DNA from: a virus
Direction: 5' to 3' (one strand)
Length of the DNA stretch: 26,626 bases
Virus record (IMG/VR): IMGVR_UViG_3300046328_000130
Span: 1-26,626 of that record
Part shown: positions 1-8,353 of the stretch, one piece after another
Position numbering within the stretch: the first letter of the stretch is position 1
Layout: every line of letters begins with the position of its first letter
Translations under genes and position numbers: made by a program
Notes under the pieces: generated by a model
The model's input: the letters and a program-made list of their open reading frames with translations, nothing else
What the model was told of the DNA's origin: nothing
Database searches by the model: none

Positions 1-1
1 G

Positions 2-1645
2 GACACTCTTGTTGCTTCTGGTCAATTTACTGGCAAAACGCTTTACTCTGTTGGCGCGGCGATTACAAAGATTGCAAGTCTGTCTGGGGAGTCTGCTGAT
101 GACGTTGCAAAGAACCTAATTCCAGCATTGGACGGCTCTGCCTCATCTGCGGCCAACCTGAACAAGCAATATCACTTTCTAACTTTTGCTCAATACAAGC
201 AAATTGAGACATTGAACGAGCAAGGCAAAACTCAAGAAGCTATTAAGCTGACTGCTGACGCTTTGACTGAGAGTTTAGAAAAGCAAGAAAAGCGAGTTGG
301 TTATCTTGGTCGCATGTGGAGTTTCCTAAAAGAGCAAGTAAGTGGACTTTGGGAATGGATGAAAAGCATTGGCCGTGACGAAACGCCAATGGAGAAAATG
401 CTCAAGTCTGCCGAGAAATATGCAGAGCTTGCCAAGAATCCAAGATGGGCCAACACAGAGGTTGCAAAAAAGGCGCTGGCTGAGTACGAGCAATATGCCA
501 AACAAGTTGGCGCGGAAGCCAAAAAGGTAGAAGACGAGTCCATCATTAAAGCGAAAGAAGCAGAGCGAATCAAGCTTGAAGAACGTATTGGCGGAAATAA
601 GAAATACCGCGACATTCAAAAGCAGATTGATGATGCTGCCGCAGAAGCTCGTTACCAGCGCGAAGCTTACGGTCTTGAAAAGGTAGACCAACTTAAAAAG
701 CAAGCTGCTTTTGATATTGCCAAGGCGCTTAACGAACAAGAGCGTCTAATTGCAGACGAGGGCGGCGCGACTAAGATTCAGCGCATGAAATTGTTTTCTG
801 AGAAGGAGAAAGCAATTCTTGAGAAACTTGAGCGAGACAAAGAGGACATTTACAAAGAGTCGCGCAAAAAGTTTGAAGAACTAGCCAAGACTGAGCAAGA
901 TTCGATTGAGAAAGAGCGAGAGCGTCTGCAAGTCTACAAAGAGAACATTCTTGCAAGTCAGCAAGATTTGGACATTGCCTTATCTCGCTTGAAGACTCAA
1001 CAGGACTTGGTTGCGCTCAATAGGCAAGAGAACATGAAGGACGAAGACCGAGCGGCTGCGGCTTCTCGTATCGAGTACCTTGACAAACAACGCGAAGCAG
1101 TCATCATGCAGCGCGAGGAGTTAAAGCGCCTGCAAGACATGAACCAATCTGTGTTTAACAACATGGGTAGCGCCATCGACAACTTTGTTCGCACTGGTAA
1201 GCTGTCATTCAAAGACCTGACTCGCAGCATCATTCAAGACCTCATCTCAATTGCGATGAAGGCTCAAATGATGTCTATGTTCAAAGGGTTTAGCTTCTTT
1301 GGCCCCTCGGGTGGTGGCGCTCCTGTTGGAGACTTTGGTGGCCCGTCTATGGCTTCTGCCCCTGTGTTTGCCGCAAACGGCGCTGACGCCAAAGCTGGTC
1401 AACCGTTCTACGTTGGCGAACAAGGCCCAGAGCTATTCGTCCCCCAAGGCGCAGGCACAATCATGCCAAACAAGATGGTTGGAGCTATGAACAACAGTCA
1501 GCCTCAAGTCGTATACAACGGCCCATACATTGCTAGCATGAGCGCAATTGATACGCAGTCTGCCACGCAATTCTTGGCAAAGAACAAACAGACAATTTGG
1601 GCTGTGAATCAATCCGCCCAACGGTCTTTACCAGTGAGCAAGTAA
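2..1645 (+). CDS. Tail tape measure protein, C-terminal part (cut by window edge)
   Basis: The frame is open from base 2, so the gene begins upstream; an in-frame TTG at 128 is not a credible start. Tape measure proteins set tail length and are threaded inside the tail tube. Bases about 400-1130 encode a long charged, Lys/Glu/Gln-rich helical region expected to form coiled coil. Bases about 1138-1290 match the C-terminal domain of lambda-family tape measures (N-N-M-G-S-A-I-D-N-F then S-F-K-D-L-T-R-S-I-I-Q-D-L). A glycine-rich stretch and the common G-E-Q-G-P-E-L-F-V-P motif follow (about 1414-1443). Two tail-tip genes follow directly, as in lambda. The family call is firm; full length is unknown. 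Confidence 0.93.
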   Translation, partial: DTLVASGQFTGKTLYSVGAAITKIASLSGESADDVAKNLIPALDGSASSAANLNKQYHFLTFAQYKQIETLNEQGKTQEAIKLTADALTESLEKQEKRVGYLGRMWSFLKEQVSGLWEWMKSIGRDETPMEKMLKSAEKYAELAKNPRWANTEVAKKALAEYEQYAKQVGAEAKKVEDESIIKAKEAERIKLEERIGGNKKYRDIQKQIDDAAAEARYQREAYGLEKVDQLKKQAAFDIAKALNEQERLIADEGGATKIQRMKLFSEKEKAILEKLERDKEDIYKESRKKFEELAKTEQDSIEKERERLQVYKENILASQQDLDIALSRLKTQQDLVALNRQENMKDEDRAAAASRIEYLDKQREAVIMQREELKRLQDMNQSVFNNMGSAIDNFVRTGKLSFKDLTRSIIQDLISIAMKAQMMSMFKGFSFFGPSGGGAPVGDFGGPSMASAPVFAANGADAKAGQPFYVGEQGPELFVPQGAGTIMPNKMVGAMNNSQPQVVYNGPYIASMSAIDTQSATQFLAKNKQTIWAVNQSAQRSLPVSK

Positions 1646-1646
1646 C

Positions 1647-2327
1647 ATGAGTCTGCAAGCCATTCTTTCAATCAGCGAATCGGTTGGCATCAATGACCAA
1701 CGGTTTGTCGGTCAAACAGTCAGTCGCAACCAAAAGATCACAACCTCTGAGATTTTGACCGTAGTTCCATTTGCTTTTGAACTCAAGCCAATGAACTACC
1801 TTCTGTATTCTCGGAATCGTGGGGTATTGAACAGCTTGCGCATTCCTGACAAGGCTTTGACTCAATACATCAACTTTGGCTCAACTGGTTGGGTGAACTA
1901 CATTCAATATCAGGGTGACATGACTTCGGCGCAAATTGTTGCTTGCCAATGGCAGACATCAAGTGCAAACAAGACTTTGGTTCTTGGCTCGCTGCCATCC
2001 ATTGCGGCCACAAAATATTTGTTTCGAGTTGGCGACTTTGTTCAGGTTGGTTTGTACTCTTACATCGTGACCGCTGACGTTTTGCGCGGCCCAAATCCAA
2101 CCGTGAACGTTCCTGTTCATCGTAGCTTGCTTACCGCGCTCACATCGACCGTTGCTTGCGTTGCTGGAGAGTTTGGCTCAACTGTTTCAATGGGTGGCAA
2201 CACTTACACAGGCGTGACTTTCCCTGTTGTGCTTCGGGACTACCCAACGTACACTTTGATGCCAATCACAAACGACTCGTTCATCAATTGGAGCGGGTCG
2301 TTCAAAGCATTTGAAAGTGTCCTATGA
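1647..2327 (+). CDS. Tail tip protein in the distal-tail / lambda gpM position
   Basis: A 226-residue soluble protein with no membrane segment or signal peptide. It starts one base after the tape measure stop and overlaps the next gene by ATGA, so it is translationally coupled in the tail operon. Composition is beta-rich with many Ser, Thr and aromatic residues, and one segment reads like structural tail proteins (V-G-L-Y-S-Y-I-V-T-A-D-V then P-V-H-R-S-L). Its place immediately after the tape measure is that of lambda gpM or a distal tail (Dit) protein at the tube end. This function is inferred from position; I do not recognise a diagnostic motif. No strong ribosome binding site is visible. 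Confidence 0.75.
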   Translation: MSLQAILSISESVGINDQRFVGQTVSRNQKITTSEILTVVPFAFELKPMNYLLYSRNRGVLNSLRIPDKALTQYINFGSTGWVNYIQYQGDMTSAQIVACQWQTSSANKTLVLGSLPSIAATKYLFRVGDFVQVGLYSYIVTADVLRGPNPTVNVPVHRSLLTALTSTVACVAGEFGSTVSMGGNTYTGVTFPVVLRDYPTYTLMPITNDSFINWSGSFKAFESVL

Positions 2328-2917
2328 ACGTAATTGCTCCTGTTGATGGAACAAACAATATCAGGATTGCTGACTTTGTTCGAGTGAACACAGGCACAGA
2401 AACGTATCGCTTCACCACGGCTCCATCAAACACCCTAGTCCCTTCTGTTGACTCAACTGCTTTTAGTGCTGTTGGCTCTTTGATGAAGGTTGGCGATGTT
2501 CAACGCGACATAAAAAGCACAGCAAACGAAACTACGGTCACGTTGGTTGGAATTGATACGGCTTTGCTTGGATGGGTTCTTGGTCAAAACGTCAAGGGCG
2601 CTCAGATTCAAATGTGGCATGGCTTCTACAACGACAACAATCAGCTCATCACTAGCGGTGGCTCTGGTGGTTTATACCAGTTCTTCAATGGCGTCATTAC
2701 ATCGTTTGCCATATCTGAGACATGGATGGAAGAATCAAGGTCTTATGTTGGAACGATTACGATTGCTGCATCTTCAATTCAGTTGATCTTGCAGAACCGA
2801 ATTGCTGGTCGATACACAAACAACAACTCATGGCAATTCTTCAATAGCAATGACACATCAATGAATCGCGTGAACTTCATCCAGAACATCAACTATCAGT
2901 TTGGCAAAAATATATGA
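2324..2917 (+). CDS. Tail tip / baseplate hub-like protein (DUF2163-like shape)
   Basis: 197 residues, beginning inside the previous stop (ATGA) and ending in another ATGA overlap with the acetyltransferase gene. The N-terminus (R-I-A-D-F-V-R-V then T-Y-R-F-T-T-A) and the C-terminus, where an R-I-A-G-R-Y motif precedes a conserved-looking F-F-N-S-N-D-T-S segment, recall the hub-domain proteins that bridge distal tail protein and tail tip in siphophages (lambda gpL slot, DUF2163/DUF1833-type). The assignment rests on this resemblance and gene order. No NlpC/P60 peptidase (lambda gpK) is found nearby, so that slot is absent or replaced. Confidence 0.7.
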   Translation: MNVIAPVDGTNNIRIADFVRVNTGTETYRFTTAPSNTLVPSVDSTAFSAVGSLMKVGDVQRDIKSTANETTVTLVGIDTALLGWVLGQNVKGAQIQMWHGFYNDNNQLITSGGSGGLYQFFNGVITSFAISETWMEESRSYVGTITIAASSIQLILQNRIAGRYTNNNSWQFFNSNDTSMNRVNFIQNINYQFGKNI

Positions 2918-3360
2918 TAGTTCGTCACGCTACTCCGTTTGACATCCCTGTGCTAATTGATTTGTTGCGTGAGTATCGTTCTCACACTCCGCTCAAATTT
3001 CTAAGTGAAGTGGATGATGAGCAGTACATAACAACCATGCTAACTGAGATAATTAGTGGCAAAGGCGTTGCTTTGGTTGCTGAAAACGGAGAAGTGTTTG
3101 GAATGCTGTTAGCAAGCATTCACCCAAGCCAATGGTCGCCAAAGCATTTGTTGATGACTGAGTTGGCATATTGGGTTGAACCAGAATATCGAGGCGGCAC
3201 AGCGGGCTATCGCCTATTGGCTATGTATGTTGCAGAAGCAAAGCAGCTCAAAGAGTCTGGACGTATTTGCAACTTCTTTATCAGTAAGATGGTAAACAGC
3301 CCTGACTTGTCTTATGGCAAGTTAGGATTTGAAAAACTAGAAGAATTTTGGGTGATGTAA
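2914..3360 (+). CDS. GNAT-family N-acetyltransferase
   Basis: 148 residues with the GNAT layout. The first strand and helix read R-H-A-T-P-F-D-I-P-V-L (residues 4-14), a typical opening. The central strand ends in V-E-P-E-Y-R-G-G-T-A-G-Y-R-L-L (about 88-102), which corresponds to motif A, the acetyl-CoA pyrophosphate loop (R/Q-x-x-G-x-G/A). The C-terminal Y-G-K-L-G-F-E-K corresponds to the usual Y-x-x-x-G-F motif. Such enzymes transfer acetyl groups from acetyl-CoA to amines; the substrate cannot be read here. It is embedded between two tail-tip genes with ATGA and TAATG overlaps, so it is made with the virion proteins and could modify a tail component or a host target. Confidence 0.85.
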   Translation: MIVRHATPFDIPVLIDLLREYRSHTPLKFLSEVDDEQYITTMLTEIISGKGVALVAENGEVFGMLLASIHPSQWSPKHLLMTELAYWVEPEYRGGTAGYRLLAMYVAEAKQLKESGRICNFFISKMVNSPDLSYGKLGFEKLEEFWVM

Positions 3361-6300
3361 TGCCGGGTTCAGTAGTCGCCACATACCTATTTACAGCCGC
3401 CGCATCTGGTACTTGGTACTACATTGCCACGGCTTTTGCGGTCAACATGATCGCTTCGTCAATCATTAGCAAGTCTCTTGGCTCTCAAGGGCCGAGCACA
3501 AATGACGCAACACAGAACCCCGGCAGTCGTGCTCAAGTCCCTCCTGCCGGAGACAACAAAGTTCCAGTGGTGTACGGTTCCGCTTATGTTGGCGGCATCA
3601 TCACAGACCTTAGCATCACATCTGACAATCAAAAGATGTTTTATGTGATGACGTTGGCCGAAGTGACTAACACAGAGACAGGCGGCTCTCCAGATAACTA
3701 CACCTTCGGTGATGTATATTGGGGTGGAAAGAAGTGCGTGTTTGGCACTGGTGCTGACACTTACAAAGTTGTTGGCTTGCTTGATGAGTCCACTGGCGTG
3801 ACCGATACAACTGTTGCGGGGAAGATGAATATCTACCTGTACCGTAACGGCTCGTCATCTGGCGTAAACACATCATTGACCGCAATTCAAGTGATGCAGT
3901 CTTCTGGCCTTGTCTACACGTGGGACGGCACAAAGTTGATGACAAATGCTGCTTTTGCAATCATTGAGTTGACTTACAACAACGAAGCGAACATTACAGG
4001 CATTCAGCAAACAAAATTCCAACTAACAAACAGCCGATATAAGACTGGCGATTGTTTTAGCGATTATTGGCAGTCAACTAGATACGGTGCTGGTTTGCCG
4101 TTGTCTGAAATCAATACAGCATCCTTGACCGAGTTAAACGCATACGGCGATGGCGCATTTACATACACAACCTCTGGTGGCGGCTCTGCTACGCAAAGTC
4201 GCTTCAGGTTTGATGGAACGTTAGACACAAACAACACCATCATGGTAAATATGCAGTCAATGGCGTCATGCTGTGATTGCTTGATTAAGTACAACGAAAT
4301 CACAGGCCAATGGGGTGTCATCGTTCAAAAGCCAACCTACACGGTTGTGATGGACATCAATGACTCAAACATGGTGTCTGCCATTCAAGTGACACCAATC
4401 GACTTAGCCTCAAGTTACAACATTGCAGAAGTCAAGTTTCCAGACAGTTCTGCACAAGATGCGTTCAACACATCCACGTTTGACTTGGCCGAGATTGCCC
4501 CGTCTTTGCTTTATCCTAACGAGCCAATCAACAAACAAACCATTAGTTTGCCATTGGTGAACAACAGTGTTCGCGCTCAGTACCTTGCTAATCGTTTCTT
4601 GGAGGCCGCGCGTGAAGACTTGCAGATCAAAGTTGACGTTAATTTTTCTGGCATTCAGCTAGAGGCTGGCGACATACTGACGGTCACAAACTCAAATTAC
4701 GGTTGGACTGCAAAGCCATTCCGTATTTCTCAAGTGGTCGAAAAGTTTAGCGATGACGGGCAGATCACTGCTTCCTTGTCCTTGATGGAGTTCAACCCTC
4801 AAGTCTATGACGACAAAGACATTACGCAATTCACTCCAGCGCCAAACACGGGCATTGGTTCACCTTTGGGCTTTGGAATTCTCTACGCTCCAACCGTAAC
4901 CAACATCCAAACCTCATCACCCGTTCCCTCGTTTGATGTAGCGGTCACGGCGGCGAGTAACGGTATTGTTCAATACGCAGAGGTGTACTACTCTGCTTAC
5001 GCCTCTCCTACGCTGTCTCAGCGATTTTTTGCTGGCACTACGGCGGTGAATCCCGGCGGTAATCCATACAGCCCTGCAGCATCAATGGGCGTTGTAACAT
5101 TGGCGAACATCCCTCAAGGTGATTGGTACTTTTCCGTCAAATATGTAAACTCGCTTGGCTCAAGCGAATTCTCTGCGTCATCTACTGCTTTCCAGTGGCG
5201 ACCTTTGACGTTCCAATTCAGCAAAAGATGGTTGGCCGTTGCCTACGCAAACAATGCCACAGGCACAAGTGGTTTCAGTTATGACCCGCGCGGCAAGTCG
5301 TATTTTGGCATTTTCAACAACGACACAGCCAACGGAGGCGCAGACCCAGCGCTATACACATGGTATTCGGTGGCTGCATTTGGTACTGCCAACTATCTGC
5401 TGTATTCAAATCGTCAAAACCGAAAGTTCAGTTTTGATGTCGGTAATGCTGGCTATTTAAACTTAGGTGGAGCGTTTGTCCCAACTCAGACATCGGTGTA
5501 TGACTCAACACAATGGTCTGCTTTGATTGACCCTGTAAGCGGCATCCAGAGTTTCATCGACTTGGATGTGCGCACTGGTCAACTTACGATTGCTGGAGCC
5601 ACTGGCAACAACGTGAACGACGGCTTTTTGGCTGTGACCAACAACACCGATGGTTCGATGAAGGTCAACTTACATGACTTCTTGAACTTTGGCGCTGGTG
5701 TTTACTCTAAGTCGTTTAGCGCCGCAACCTTGACTGTTGACGTTTACGGTCGCGTGGTTGGCTTCTCAGAGGCTGACAACTTCTACTATACGGAGCAAGT
5801 GTTTGTTGCAACGGCTGGACAGACAAGCTTTAGTTTCACCCACACTGTCGGTTGGGTTCTGGTGTTTCGTAACGGTGAATTGCTTGGCCCAACAGAATAC
5901 AGCGAAACCAGCACGACTGTGGTGATGAATACTGCTTGCGCGGTGAACGAAACAATCGTCATCATCTATATGCGCGGCAACAGCACAAGCGAATATTACG
6001 AGCCATTGAACATTGTCATTGCCTCTAGTGGCTCAAACACTGTGACATATTCCGAGTCGCCTTGGAACAAGGTTCAGGCTGGTGACAAGATCACATTTGC
6101 AAATACAGGCTCTCCAACGCAATATACAGTCTCCACAATTAATCAGTCAACCAAAGTCATCACGTTTACCACAACAATCTCTGGCGCTACCGCTGGACTT
6201 GACTTGTATCGTTACAGGGCCGCTGGCGCTGATTACGCACCATTTACTCGATACGATCAAGATGTAACCGCAATCACCAGTTTCTTGCCAACTGAATACG

Positions 6301-6689
6301 AAATCAGAAACGGCTTTGAGTATTTGTTTGTGAACGGCGTTCAAATCAGTGAGATTGACTACGATGTAAATCCAACAACCAATGCCATTGGCGGCTTTCC
6401 AGCCCCTATGACTGGTCGATTGACTGTGATTCAGTTCACTCCAAACAACTTGGCAGTGCCTGCCAGTAACATTGCCAACACTCCAACCTACTCGGTAAGT
6501 GGTCAATCAACCTACCCATTTAACAGCAATCCGTTGTCGATGGAGGTCTATGCCAACGGCTGCTTGCTGACAAAAGGTTCTGGATTTGACTACAACGCTT
6601 ACGCAGCAAGTTGGGTTCTCACAACGCCTTTCGGTAATAATGACACCTTGCTAAATCAGCAAACTTTTGCGAGAATTGGCGCTGCCTAA
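3360..6689 (+). CDS. J-like central tail tip / host-specificity protein
   Basis: 1109 residues from the ATG at 3360, which overlaps the preceding stop (TAATG). An upstream in-frame TTG at 3348 is less likely. Order of parts: a hydrophobic N-terminus (residues about 5-37); a V-P-V-V-Y-G-S-A-Y-V-G-G motif (about 68-79) typical of J-like tip proteins; a core with R-Y-G-A-G-L-P (about 240-246); Ser/Thr-rich fibronectin-like regions (about 510-620); and C-terminal beta repeats in which a V-F-R-N-G-E-L-L type strand recurs (near 5860, 6325 and 6548). These repeats resemble modules at phage fibre ends and should face the receptor. The protein caps the tail and probably carries main host-range determinants. 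Confidence 0.88.
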   Translation: MPGSVVATYLFTAAASGTWYYIATAFAVNMIASSIISKSLGSQGPSTNDATQNPGSRAQVPPAGDNKVPVVYGSAYVGGIITDLSITSDNQKMFYVMTLAEVTNTETGGSPDNYTFGDVYWGGKKCVFGTGADTYKVVGLLDESTGVTDTTVAGKMNIYLYRNGSSSGVNTSLTAIQVMQSSGLVYTWDGTKLMTNAAFAIIELTYNNEANITGIQQTKFQLTNSRYKTGDCFSDYWQSTRYGAGLPLSEINTASLTELNAYGDGAFTYTTSGGGSATQSRFRFDGTLDTNNTIMVNMQSMASCCDCLIKYNEITGQWGVIVQKPTYTVVMDINDSNMVSAIQVTPIDLASSYNIAEVKFPDSSAQDAFNTSTFDLAEIAPSLLYPNEPINKQTISLPLVNNSVRAQYLANRFLEAAREDLQIKVDVNFSGIQLEAGDILTVTNSNYGWTAKPFRISQVVEKFSDDGQITASLSLMEFNPQVYDDKDITQFTPAPNTGIGSPLGFGILYAPTVTNIQTSSPVPSFDVAVTAASNGIVQYAEVYYSAYASPTLSQRFFAGTTAVNPGGNPYSPAASMGVVTLANIPQGDWYFSVKYVNSLGSSEFSASSTAFQWRPLTFQFSKRWLAVAYANNATGTSGFSYDPRGKSYFGIFNNDTANGGADPALYTWYSVAAFGTANYLLYSNRQNRKFSFDVGNAGYLNLGGAFVPTQTSVYDSTQWSALIDPVSGIQSFIDLDVRTGQLTIAGATGNNVNDGFLAVTNNTDGSMKVNLHDFLNFGAGVYSKSFSAATLTVDVYGRVVGFSEADNFYYTEQVFVATAGQTSFSFTHTVGWVLVFRNGELLGPTEYSETSTTVVMNTACAVNETIVIIYMRGNSTSEYYEPLNIVIASSGSNTVTYSESPWNKVQAGDKITFANTGSPTQYTVSTINQSTKVITFTTTISGATAGLDLYRYRAAGADYAPFTRYDQDVTAITSFLPTEYEIRNGFEYLFVNGVQISEIDYDVNPTTNAIGGFPAPMTGRLTVIQFTPNNLAVPASNIANTPTYSVSGQSTYPFNSNPLSMEVYANGCLLTKGSGFDYNAYAASWVLTTPFGNNDTLLNQQTFARIGAA

Positions 6690-6698
6690 AGGAAAAAC

Positions 6699-7049
6699 AT
6701 GACTCAGGCTTTTAACCTTTCACAACTAGCGAACAACCTAAATTCGTCGGGTCAACTTGACGCAACAGACGGGTTGGTAAACGCTGTTCCTGTCGCAAAT
6801 GGCGGCACAGGGGCAAGCACATCGTCTGCGGCTCGTACAAACCTTGGCGTTCCCGCAACAGGCGGCACAGGAGCCACTGGTACATGGCCTATTGACATCT
6901 CAGGGAATGCCGCAACCGCTTCTGCCTCAACAAGTTTCACAACGGCAAATTGGGTAATCTCTCAAGTCGGTACAGCCCTAGTCTTTAAATATAATGGCAC
7001 CACAGTCGCTCAGATCGACAGCACTGGTGTCATCACATCAATGCCATAA
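6699..7049 (+). CDS. Short tail-fibre-like protein with GGTGA motifs
   Basis: 116 residues with a good ribosome binding site (AAAGGA before the ATG). It carries the fibre signature N-G-G-T-G-A-S-T then A-A-R-T-N-L-G (about residues 34-52), a second G-G-T-G-A copy, and the I-S-G-N-A-A-T-A segment common in long fibres. The same GGTGA-ARTNLG unit appears in the large fibre gene at 8846. It is much shorter than a full fibre and has no chaperone domain. It may be a collar or adaptor for the glycine-rich protein encoded next, or a remnant of a longer fibre. A structural role is likely; receptor contact is unproven. Confidence 0.75.
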   Translation: MTQAFNLSQLANNLNSSGQLDATDGLVNAVPVANGGTGASTSSAARTNLGVPATGGTGATGTWPIDISGNAATASASTSFTTANWVISQVGTALVFKYNGTTVAQIDSTGVITSMP

Positions 7050-7061
7050 GGAGAAAATTAA

Positions 7062-7739
7062 ATGCCTTCAAGTCTTAATGGAACAGGCGTCACGTTCAAT
7101 GACGGGTCAACACAAAATACTGCGTTTTTAGGCGAGCAATCTCAACTTTTTACAGCCTCTGGGACATTTACTACGCCTGCTAACGTGTCTCGCGTAAAAA
7201 TCACTTGTATTGGCGGCGGCGGTGGGGCCTCTGTTACTTATGGTGGTACTGGTGGCAATGGTGGTGTAGCAATCGGGTATTACACTGTAACTCCTAGTAC
7301 AGGTTATACCGTAACCGTCGGCACAGGCGGCGCTTCGGTTGCGAGTGGAACAACGGGAGGGTCGGGGACGACGTCGTCTTTTGCATCTTTAATTTCCGCT
7401 ACTGGTGGCGCGGGAAAAGTTGCTTCCGGCAGTCCTGTAAGTGGAACTGGCTCTGGGGGGACGATATTGAATTACAGACGCGGTACTCAATACTATGTTG
7501 GTATTACTGGTGTGGTAGCCACTTTCAATAACTTTTTTGGCCTTACTACTCGCGTTCCTTATACTAGCGCAAACACTCTTGCTGCTGTTGCTTGGTCGCC
7601 AACTTTGGTAGGTGCATATACGGGCGATGTTACTGATACTATGGCTGTTTTACCCGGAGCTGCGGGCGGCACCAATGGTTTTGGCTGTTCCTCCTTTGCT
7701 GCTGGCGGTGTTGGCGGTGTTGTTTTAGTGGAGTGGTAA
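7062..7739 (+). CDS. Glycine-rich tail adhesin
   Basis: 225 residues preceded by a strong AAGGAG site. After a short start resembling fibre tips (N-G-T-G-V-T-F-N-D-G-S-T-Q), the protein has F-T-A-S-G-T-F-T-T-P, then C-I-G-G-G-G-G and many further Gly-rich runs, ending G-G-V-V-L-V-E-W. This pattern is shared by phage glycine-rich domain proteins placed at fibre tips, where polyglycine loops such as those of T4-like gp38 adhesins bind the receptor. Such loops vary fast under host-range selection. The family-level call is good; receptor and attachment point are unknown. Confidence 0.8.
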   Translation: MPSSLNGTGVTFNDGSTQNTAFLGEQSQLFTASGTFTTPANVSRVKITCIGGGGGASVTYGGTGGNGGVAIGYYTVTPSTGYTVTVGTGGASVASGTTGGSGTTSSFASLISATGGAGKVASGSPVSGTGSGGTILNYRRGTQYYVGITGVVATFNNFFGLTTRVPYTSANTLAAVAWSPTLVGAYTGDVTDTMAVLPGAAGGTNGFGCSSFAAGGVGGVVLVEW

Positions 7740-7740
7740 T

Positions 7741-7989
7741 ATGAAAAAAGCATTGATTTCCCCAAATGAAAAAGTGTTTGACCCAAATACAAACGTAGAA
7801 CTTGGCGAACGTGTCGCCGAAGTTGCTCAGGCTGACTTTGCAATCGCTCTTCCCTTGTTCTGGGTTGACTGTGCTGATGATGTTGTAGCTGACTTGTTTT
7901 ACTACGACCCATCGAGCGGGAATATTCTGCCAATACCAATGCCTCCAGAGCCAGCGCAGCCTGTTTCTAGCGGCGCTCAAACTTTGTAA
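7741..7989 (+). CDS. Small conserved-type phage protein, function unknown
   Basis: 82 residues, starting one base after the previous stop and overlapping the next gene by TAATG. It has a basic start (M-K-K-A-L-I-S-P-N-E-K-V), an acidic and aromatic middle (W-V-D-C-A-D-D-V) with a D-L-F-Y-Y-D-P segment, and a Pro-rich tail. There is no membrane segment. Its place between an adhesin and a cupin-like protein in the fibre cassette suggests a virion accessory or fibre assembly role, by context only. Confidence 0.7.
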   Translation: MKKALISPNEKVFDPNTNVELGERVAEVAQADFAIALPLFWVDCADDVVADLFYYDPSSGNILPIPMPPEPAQPVSSGAQTL

Positions 7990-8267
7990 TGAACCCGATC
8001 CCCGCTGTTCATAATGTCGTCTATGACGGCGTAAATGTTCGCGTTTTCCACGCAAACAAAGGGCAGGGGTTGCTTCGGCATCAACACGTTTACGCTCACT
8101 TGACAATGGTTCACGCTGGCTCATGTCTAGTCACTAAAGAAGGCAAGTCCCTCACAATGACCAAAGACACACAGCCCGTGAACCTAACGGCAAACGAGTG
8201 GCACGAGATCGAAGCGCTAGAGGACGGCACAGTGTTTGTGAATGTGTTTGCCGAAGGTAAATATTGA
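7989..8267 (+). CDS. Small cupin-fold protein
   Basis: 92 residues, start codon overlapping the previous stop (TAATG). The sequence fits a single small cupin barrel: R-H-Q-H (about residues 30-33) gives the paired histidines of motif 1, and the G-S-C and G-K-S turns follow. The region around N-L-T-A-N-E-W-H-E-I (about 67-76) places another histidine in the motif 2 position. Three metal-ligand histidines are thus plausible. Single-domain cupins can be enzymes or binding scaffolds, for example in sugar modification. Within a fibre cassette, a virion component or a glycan-acting accessory are both possible. The fold call is moderate. Confidence 0.68.
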   Translation: MNPIPAVHNVVYDGVNVRVFHANKGQGLLRHQHVYAHLTMVHAGSCLVTKEGKSLTMTKDTQPVNLTANEWHEIEALEDGTVFVNVFAEGKY

Positions 8268-8353
8268 AGTCATTTTGAGTTTCAGCGACAATACAAGAAT
8301 CGTAGCCCTGTGAGTACATAGGGAGCGTCACAACCTGAGTTCAGGGAAAAATC
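8268..8353 (+). promoter_or_regulatory. Structured leader with two hairpins before the 8354 gene
   Basis: This 86-base gap is the longest in the late operon. CCCTGTG-AGTA-CATAGGG (8306-8323) can form a 7-bp stem with one G-U pair. CCTGA-GT-TCAGG (8334-8345) forms a second hairpin whose 3' arm overlaps the ribosome binding site AGGGA (8343-8347) of the ATG at 8354. CCCTG of the first hairpin can also pair with CAGGG of the second, giving a competing fold. No T-run follows, so it is not a normal terminator. Translational control is inference. Confidence 0.4.

Noticed and set aside
1-127. Start of the tape measure at TTG 128
   Set aside because: The frame is open to the left edge with tape-measure-like sequence, so the true start is outside the window.
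7559-8124. Two - strand ORFs opposite the adhesin and cupin genes
   Set aside because: They overlap well-supported + strand genes, are rich in Arg/Gln/His as antisense frames usually are, and lack ribosome binding sites.
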